21,747 nt of DNA from a virus. This document shows, piece after piece, positions 21,703-21,747 of this stretch. Numbering within the stretch: the first letter of the stretch is position 1; each line of letters opens with the position of its first letter. Position numbers and translations under genes: made by a program. The notes below the pieces were generated by a model that was given only the letters and a program-made list of their open reading frames with translations, ran no database searches and was not told where the DNA came from. The stretch covers positions 1-21,747 of the IMG/VR virus record IMGVR_UViG_3300032177_000079; one strand, given 5' to 3'.

Positions 21703-21747
21703 TAGGCTCTTCATTGATCACATGCAGGATTTCTTCTGCAGCATCCA
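21695..21747 (-). CDS. C-terminal end of an upstream gene (cut by window edge)
   Basis: The - strand frame entering the window encodes DAAEEILHVINEEPRA and stops with TAA at 21697-21695, inside the conserved block of P1. The acidic helical sequence and the stop's position, like the nuclease stop in P2, suggest a real gene end. Only 17 codons including the stop are visible, so this is tentative. Confidence 0.4.
   Translation of the reverse strand, partial: DAAEEILHVINEEPRA

Noticed and set aside
1-21747. tRNA genes, insertion sequences or an integrase
   Set aside because: No cloverleaf, transposase, terminal repeat or recombinase motif was noticed in either strand.

Overview
The window is part of a tailed double-stranded DNA phage genome, or a closely related prophage, and most likely infects a Gram-negative bacterium. 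The short tail gene set, with a head-tail/nozzle-type protein, large low-complexity internal proteins and one fibre with a podovirus-type N-terminus, suggests podovirus morphology. A single-subunit family A DNA polymerase and an ATP-dependent ligase fit that. I cannot name the host or a species. Both window ends cut genes.

Layout. Bases 1-8107 are read on the + strand and hold virion genes: the C-terminal part of a tail/nozzle protein, three large Gly-, Gln- or Ala-rich proteins that look like internal or ejection proteins, a tail fibre, and three smaller genes. Bases 8100-21747 are read on the - strand and hold replication, recombination, nucleotide metabolism and DNA-base modification genes. 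The two blocks converge and overlap by 8 bp at 8100-8107, with no terminator visible. Genes in both blocks are tightly coupled (ATGA, GTGA and TAATG overlaps).

The - strand block falls into three transcription segments. Each is preceded by a nearly identical promoter: a conserved 21-bp block covering the -35 region, a 17-bp spacer and a perfect TATAAT. P1 (about 21661-21702) leads into four small genes, a cysteine-cluster protein, a small membrane protein, DNA polymerase, a radical SAM/SPASM enzyme, DNA ligase and a Cas4-like nuclease. P2 (about 15145-15186) leads into a VRR-NUC nuclease, a thymine pyrophosphorylase-like protein, a 67-aa protein, an SNF2-type helicase, a P-loop kinase and a second hypermodification-family protein. 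P3 (about 10936-10977) follows a strongly structured intergenic region. It leads into an 81-aa protein, a thymidylate-synthase-fold enzyme, an HD phosphohydrolase, a DUF3310 protein and a methyltransferase-like protein.

The most interesting reading is that these genes make a hypermodified thymidine. The thymidylate-synthase homologue would make 5-hydroxymethyl-dUMP. After incorporation into DNA, the P-loop kinase would phosphorylate the 5-hydroxymethyl group. One or both pyrophosphorylase/transferase-like proteins would displace the phosphate with an amino compound. The radical SAM/SPASM protein could remodel the attached group. The HD phosphohydrolase could adjust the thymidylate pool. This chemistry is known in outline from phages such as SP10, phiW-14, ViI and M6. 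The gene set here, with a full seven-cysteine SPASM radical SAM enzyme, two transferase-like proteins and no PLP enzyme in the window, may be a variant. All functions are inferred from sequence motifs read by eye.
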